Below, piece after piece: positions 6,372 through 9,597 of a stretch of DNA of 9,597 bases. The position numbers were made by a program, and so were the translations under genes. The notes under the pieces were generated by a model. The model searched no databases and was not told the origin of the DNA. It saw only the letters and a program-made list of their open reading frames with translations. Position 1 is the first letter of the stretch. The number at the start of each line of letters is the position of its first letter. This stretch comes from SIG673 sp045653945. GTDB taxonomy: Bacteria; Bacillota; Clostridia; Oscillospirales; CAG-272. Where the stretch lies: NCBI GenBank assembly GCA_045653945.1, contig JAZOML010000027.1:1-9597 (forward strand). Direction: 5' to 3'.

Positions 6372-6408
6372 AAAAAGGTCAAGCCCTTAGGCTTGACCTT
6401 TTTCTTTT
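6372..6408. terminator. Bidirectional terminator between convergent genes
   Basis: A 14-bp perfect stem (6372-6385 with 6390-6403) with loop CTTA has T-runs on both sides: TTTTTCTTTTT on the + strand and TTTTTTG on the - strand. It lies between the stop of the Gfo/Idh gene (6362) and the stop of the carboxyltransferase gene (6418), so it can serve both. Confidence 0.9.
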
Positions 6409-6417
6409 TATTTTAAA

Positions 6418-7824
6418 TTAAACGGGATGAACGCCAAGCTTAGCGTCGCCGTTTCTTGCGTCAAGTCCCTTGCGCTCGAGCTCTCTTGCGTCAAAGAATT
6501 TAGCGGCAACCTGATTAAACAGTGCGTAGGAAAGAACATCCTCATCAGTCATTCCGTCCCAAACCTTGCACTCCTCACGGAGCTTATCCATTTCGGGTTC
6601 AAGCAGGTCAGCGGGGCGGCAGGTGATAACGTTTGCATCCTTGCCGAGAATCTTCTCAACAAATGCGGGATCTATCGGAACGGGAGTCGTACCGAACTTA
6701 CCTGCAACCATATCCTTAAAGTCATTGGTTACGGACTTATAGCGTTCACCAAAGAGAACGTTAAGAACAGCCTGTGTACCAACTATCTGAGAGGTAGGAG
6801 TTACAAGAGGAGAATATCCAACGTCAGCTCTTACTCTCGGAACCTCTTCAAGGCACTCAGTGAGCTTTTCAATCTTTCCCTGAGCCTTAAGCTGAGAGAT
6901 AAGGTTAGAAAGCATACCGCCGGGAACCTGATAAAGAAGCGCATTTACGTCAACCTTAAGAACCTTAGGGTCAAGCTGACCGGAAGCAAGGTACTTCTCA
7001 CGAAGTGCGCCAAAGTACTTGGATACCTCATTGAGCTTATCAAGGTCAAGTCCCGTATCGTAGGGAGTTCCCTGGAGAGCCGCAACCATAGGCTCGGTAG
7101 CGGGCTGAGAGGTACCAAGAGCGAGAGGAGAAATAGCGGTGTCAATTATATCAACACCTGCCTCAATAGCCTTCATAGCGGTCATAGATGCAAGACCTGA
7201 GGTATAGTGAGTGTGAAGCTCAACCGGCATATCGCCAACCTTTTCCTTAATAGCCTTTACGAGGTCATAAGCGTCATAGGGCTTAAGGAGTCCGGACATA
7301 TCTTTAATACAAATAGAATCCGCACCCATATCCTGAATATCCTTAGCAAAGTTTGCAAAATATTCGTTGTTGTGGATAGGAGAGGTAGTGTAGGAAAATG
7401 CAACCTGACAGTGTCCCTTTTCAGCCTTAGTAGCCTCAATAGCGGTTCTTAGATTGCGGGGGTCGTTAAGCGCGTCGAAAATTCTGATGATATCAATACC
7501 GTTAGCTATCGACTTCTGAACAAAATATTTAACAACGTCATCAGCGTAGTGGCGGTAACCGAGGATATTCTGACCTCTGAAAAGCATCTGGAGCTTGGTA
7601 TTCTTAACCTTATCACGAATTTTGCGGAGTCTCTCCCAAGGGTCTTCGTTTAAGAAACGAAGGCAGGAGTCAAAGGTTGCTCCACCCCAAGCCTCAAGGG
7701 AATAGTAGCCTACCTCGTCCATTTTTTCAAGGATGGGAAGCATTTCATCAGTGGTCATTCTTGTTGCGATAAGCGATTGATGAGAGTCGCGGAGCGCAGT
7801 TTCACAAATTTTTATCTTTGCCAT
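6418..7824 (-). CDS. oadA: Oxaloacetate decarboxylase alpha-type carboxyltransferase (no biotin domain)
   Basis: This 468-residue soluble subunit moves the carboxyl group from oxaloacetate to the biotin carrier. The TIM-barrel carboxyltransferase domain occupies about residues 3-270, with LRDSHQSLIATR (metal ligand Asp13), carbamylated-Lys candidate Lys174 in CIKDMSGL, and metal ligands His204 and His206 in ELHTHYTSGL. The conserved PYC/OADA C-terminal region follows to about 450. Classical OadA is near 590 residues with a C-terminal biotinyl domain; here that domain is a separate protein encoded upstream. The same fold occurs in pyruvate carboxylase subunit B, but the adjacent OadB, biotin carrier and gamma-like genes favour the sodium pump. 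It is the last gene of the operon, 21 bases after oadB. An AAAGGA site lies about 13 bases before the ATG. Confidence 0.93.
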   Translation of the reverse strand: MAKIKICETALRDSHQSLIATRMTTDEMLPILEKMDEVGYYSLEAWGGATFDSCLRFLNEDPWERLRKIRDKVKNTKLQMLFRGQNILGYRHYADDVVKYFVQKSIANGIDIIRIFDALNDPRNLRTAIEATKAEKGHCQVAFSYTTSPIHNNEYFANFAKDIQDMGADSICIKDMSGLLKPYDAYDLVKAIKEKVGDMPVELHTHYTSGLASMTAMKAIEAGVDIIDTAISPLALGTSQPATEPMVAALQGTPYDTGLDLDKLNEVSKYFGALREKYLASGQLDPKVLKVDVNALLYQVPGGMLSNLISQLKAQGKIEKLTECLEEVPRVRADVGYSPLVTPTSQIVGTQAVLNVLFGERYKSVTNDFKDMVAGKFGTTPVPIDPAFVEKILGKDANVITCRPADLLEPEMDKLREECKVWDGMTDEDVLSYALFNQVAAKFFDARELERKGLDARNGDAKLGVHPV

Positions 7825-7845
7825 AATATTAGCCTATCCTTTCTA

Positions 7846-9060
7846 TTACATAAAGCTTGCAAGGAGAACACCTGCGCCAACAGCCCAGCCGATAACTCCT
7901 GCAACGTTGGGTCCCATAGCGTGCATAAGAAGGAAGTTTCTCGGGTTTGCCTTCTGTCCCTCAACCTGAGATACACGAGCTGCCATAGGAACAGCACTAA
8001 CACCTGCCGAACCGATAAGGGGATTGATTTTTCCCTTTGTAAGGAAGCACATAAGCTTTCCAAAGAGAAGTCCGCCAATGGTGGAAATAATAAACGCGGT
8101 AAGTCCGAGAACAATTATCTTAATCGTATCAAGCGCAAGGAAGTTAAGTGCGTTTGCAGTTGCACCAACCGATACGCCGAGCATTATCGTTACGATATTG
8201 ATAAGCTCGTTTTGTGCGGTCTTTGAAAGTCTATCGGTAACTCCGCATACGGTAAACAGGTTACCAAGCATAAGGAAACCGACAAGAGGGGTGGCATCGG
8301 GTACTATTATACATACGATAAGCGTAACTATTATTGGGAAAATAACCTTCTCTACCTTGGATACAGGACGGAGAGTGGTCATCTCTATCTTTCTTTCCTT
8401 TTCGGTTGTGAGAAGCTTCATAAAGGGGGGCTGAATAATCGGGATAAGAGCCATATACGAATATGCCGCAATCGCTATTGCTCCAAGAAGATGGGGAGCA
8501 AGGGTTTTGGTAACGAGAATTGCCGTAGGGCCGTCAGCACCGCCGATAATACCGATTGATGCCGCCTCAGGAAGCTCAAAGCCAAGGAGTATAGCGCCAA
8601 GAAATGCAACGAATACGCCAAGCTGTGCCGCCGCACCCATAAGAAGGCTCTTAGGGTTAGCAATAAGTGCGCTAAAGTCTGTCATTGCGCCAACGCCAAG
8701 GAATATAAGCGAGGGGTAAATACCTGTTTTAACACCGAGGTAAAGGAAGTCAACGAGTCCTCCCTCATTAAATACCGTTTTAACTACCTCGGTCATTGAC
8801 ATACTGCTGTCAGTGAAGAATTCCATATGGAATACACCTGCTCCGGGAAGGTTTGCAAGAAGCATACCAAACGCAATAGATGCAAGGAGCAGCGGCTCAA
8901 ATTTCTTTACAATTGCAAGATAAAACAAAACGCCGATTATTACGTACATCGCAATGTATTTAACAATATCAAGCGCAGGCATTTGAGCAAACATTTGATA
9001 AATGCCTGTTTTTTGTATGAAATTCCACATAGAATCGCCAATAGATTGTAAAAATTCCAT
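7846..9060 (-). CDS. oadB: Na+-transporting oxaloacetate decarboxylase beta-type subunit
   Basis: This 404-residue membrane protein decarboxylates carboxybiotin and exports Na+. About nine or more hydrophobic segments are visible. Conserved regions include VGAMTDFSALIANP (123-136), SIGIIGGADGPTAI (168-181) and NPLIGSAGVSAVPMAARVS (346-364). Residues shown to matter for Na+ coupling in the Klebsiella enzyme (Asp203, Tyr229, Asn373, Gly377, Ser382, Arg389) are all matched with identical spacing here: Asp176, Tyr202, Asn346, Gly350, Ser355 and Arg362. This supports a working pump. The same subunit type serves methylmalonyl-CoA, glutaconyl-CoA and malonate decarboxylases, so the substrate rests on the neighbouring OadA-type carboxyltransferase. 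The ribosome site AAGGAAA is rather far, about 11 bases, from the ATG. Confidence 0.96.
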   Translation of the reverse strand: MEFLQSIGDSMWNFIQKTGIYQMFAQMPALDIVKYIAMYVIIGVLFYLAIVKKFEPLLLASIAFGMLLANLPGAGVFHMEFFTDSSMSMTEVVKTVFNEGGLVDFLYLGVKTGIYPSLIFLGVGAMTDFSALIANPKSLLMGAAAQLGVFVAFLGAILLGFELPEAASIGIIGGADGPTAILVTKTLAPHLLGAIAIAAYSYMALIPIIQPPFMKLLTTEKERKIEMTTLRPVSKVEKVIFPIIVTLIVCIIVPDATPLVGFLMLGNLFTVCGVTDRLSKTAQNELINIVTIMLGVSVGATANALNFLALDTIKIIVLGLTAFIISTIGGLLFGKLMCFLTKGKINPLIGSAGVSAVPMAARVSQVEGQKANPRNFLLMHAMGPNVAGVIGWAVGAGVLLASFM

Positions 9061-9107
9061 TTATCTGCACATTTCCTTTCGTAGTATTTTTGTTTCGCAA
9101 GAAATTA

Positions 9108-9497
9108 TTAGTTAAGCGAAACAAGAAGGTCGCCCTGATTCATAGTAGCGCCCTGGGAAACGTTTACAGATGCTACGGTGCCGTCCTTAGGAGCCTTGAT
9201 TTCCTGCTCCATCTTCATAGCCTCAAATGTAAGAAGGGTGTCGCCCGCCTTAACGGTGTCGCCAACCTTAACAAGTACCTTGGTAATTGTGCCGCCCATA
9301 GGAGCCTCAATCTTTGTTGCGCCGGTAGCCCCTGCGGGTGCTGCCTTGGGTGCTGCGGGCTTGGGAGCTGCTACTGGAGCTGCCTTGGGTGCTGCGGGAG
9401 CTGCTACGGGAGCGGAAGGAGCGGTAGCAACCTCTCCAACCTCTTCTACTTCAACCTCATATACTACGCCGTTTACGGTAACGTTATACTTTTTCAT
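9108..9497 (-). CDS. Stand-alone biotin carrier protein of the decarboxylase
   Basis: This 129-residue protein shuttles the carboxyl group between carboxyltransferase and membrane pump. It has a short N-terminal segment (KKYNVTVNGVVYEVEVEEV), an Ala/Pro/Lys-rich flexible linker at about 24-60, and a C-terminal biotinyl domain at 61-129. The biotinylation motif is FEAMKMEQEI with the target Lys95. The family is like MmdC/GcdC of sodium-pump decarboxylases. The linker contains a duplicated DNA unit. AAGGAG is 9 bases before the ATG. It lies between an OadG-like gene and oadB, so the operon encodes the carrier separately from the carboxyltransferase. Confidence 0.95.
   Translation of the reverse strand: MKKYNVTVNGVVYEVEVEEVGEVATAPSAPVAAPAAPKAAPVAAPKPAAPKAAPAGATGATKIEAPMGGTITKVLVKVGDTVKAGDTLLTFEAMKMEQEIKAPKDGTVASVNVSQGATMNQGDLLVSLN
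9340..9398. repeat. Direct repeat in the biotin-carrier linker
   Basis: A 20-base unit at 9340-9359 recurs exactly at 9379-9398, a period of 39 bases or 13 codons. It encodes part of the Ala/Pro/Lys linker, so a copy-number change would lengthen or shorten the linker in frame. This looks like slippage or unequal recombination inside the gene. Confidence 0.8.
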
Positions 9498-9520
9498 TTC
9501 AATATTCTCCTTATAAATGA

Positions 9521-9597
9521 TTACTTTCTTTTTCTAAATGATACTACGCGGAATGCAGCGGGAGCGCCGTTGCTCTCCTCCGCTCTTGCCGCCGTTA
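9521..9597 (-). CDS. OadG-like gamma subunit, C-terminal end only (cut by window edge)
   Basis: Only 24 codons and a stop are in the window. The frame ends ...APAAFRVVSFRKRK, a basic tail with the F-R-V-V-S-F-R-K pattern seen at the end of many clostridial OadG-like (sodium pump decarboxylase gamma) proteins. Gamma subunits are small single-span membrane anchors that help assemble the complex. Position as the gene before the biotin carrier, with a 23-base gap, agrees. The membrane segment lies outside the window, so the call depends on the tail and the context. Confidence 0.65.
   Translation of the reverse strand, partial: TAARAEESNGAPAAFRVVSFRKRK

Noticed and set aside
6427..7200. Long plus-strand open frame opposite the carboxyltransferase
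   Set aside because: A shadow of oadA; low-complexity Ser/Leu/Asn/Lys composition, no recognisable motifs, and it runs against the operon.
9178..9516. Plus-strand Ala/Gly-rich frame opposite the biotin carrier
   Set aside because: It is the complement of the Ala/Pro linker codons; the biotin motif on the minus strand is decisive.

Overview
The window looks like chromosomal DNA of an anaerobic, probably gut-associated, Clostridia-type Firmicute. Genus cannot be assigned from this sequence. The evidence is AT-rich intergenic DNA, strong AGGAG-type ribosome binding sites, near-consensus housekeeping promoters, and a sodium-pumping decarboxylase operon with a stand-alone biotin carrier. There is no phage, IS or CRISPR content.

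Layout. (1) 1-263: the 3' part of a tRNA-Pro(UGG) and its terminator hairpin. A hairpin-rich stretch of about 120 bp follows, then a second copy of the tRNA 3' tail plus terminator as a 55-bp exact direct repeat. This is the most unusual structure in the window. (2) 289-1050 (-): a seven-helix membrane protein of the YwaF/TMEM164-like type, divergent from (3) 1198-2496 (+): an FAD-dependent oxidoreductase ending in a shortened Rieske iron-sulfur module. (4) 2582-4006 (+): type I glutamine synthetase behind a perfect sigma-A promoter, closed by a strong terminator. (5) About 4091-4294 (+): a decayed AraC-family DNA-binding domain with an internal deletion and a stop codon. (6) 4426-5103 (+): an SGNH-type hydrolase. 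(7) 5190-6362 (+): a Gfo/Idh/MocA-family NAD(P)-dependent oxidoreductase. Both (6) and (7) have their own promoters. (8) 6418-9597 (-): a convergent operon, read in order as OadG-like C-terminus (cut by the window edge), biotin carrier protein, OadB-type membrane decarboxylase and OadA-type carboxyltransferase. A bidirectional terminator separates (7) and (8).

Function. The minus-strand operon has the parts of a membrane oxaloacetate decarboxylase that couples decarboxylation to Na+ export: carboxyltransferase, mobile biotin carrier, membrane ion pump and small gamma anchor. The sodium-coupling residues of OadB and the metal and biotin sites of the soluble subunits are intact. Glutamine synthetase assimilates ammonium. 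Its adenylylation-loop tyrosine position is phenylalanine, so control by adenylylation is unlikely. The SGNH hydrolase and the Gfo/Idh oxidoreductase suggest handling of acylated or otherwise modified sugars, but their substrates cannot be read from the sequence. glnA and the decarboxylase genes favour C-ending codons, while the membrane protein and the FAD-Rieske gene favour AT-ending codons; this fits high versus low expression.

I did not find a clear new multigene system. The best candidates for something undescribed are the duplicated tRNA tail with its folded spacer, and the minimal Rieske module fused to an FAD enzyme.
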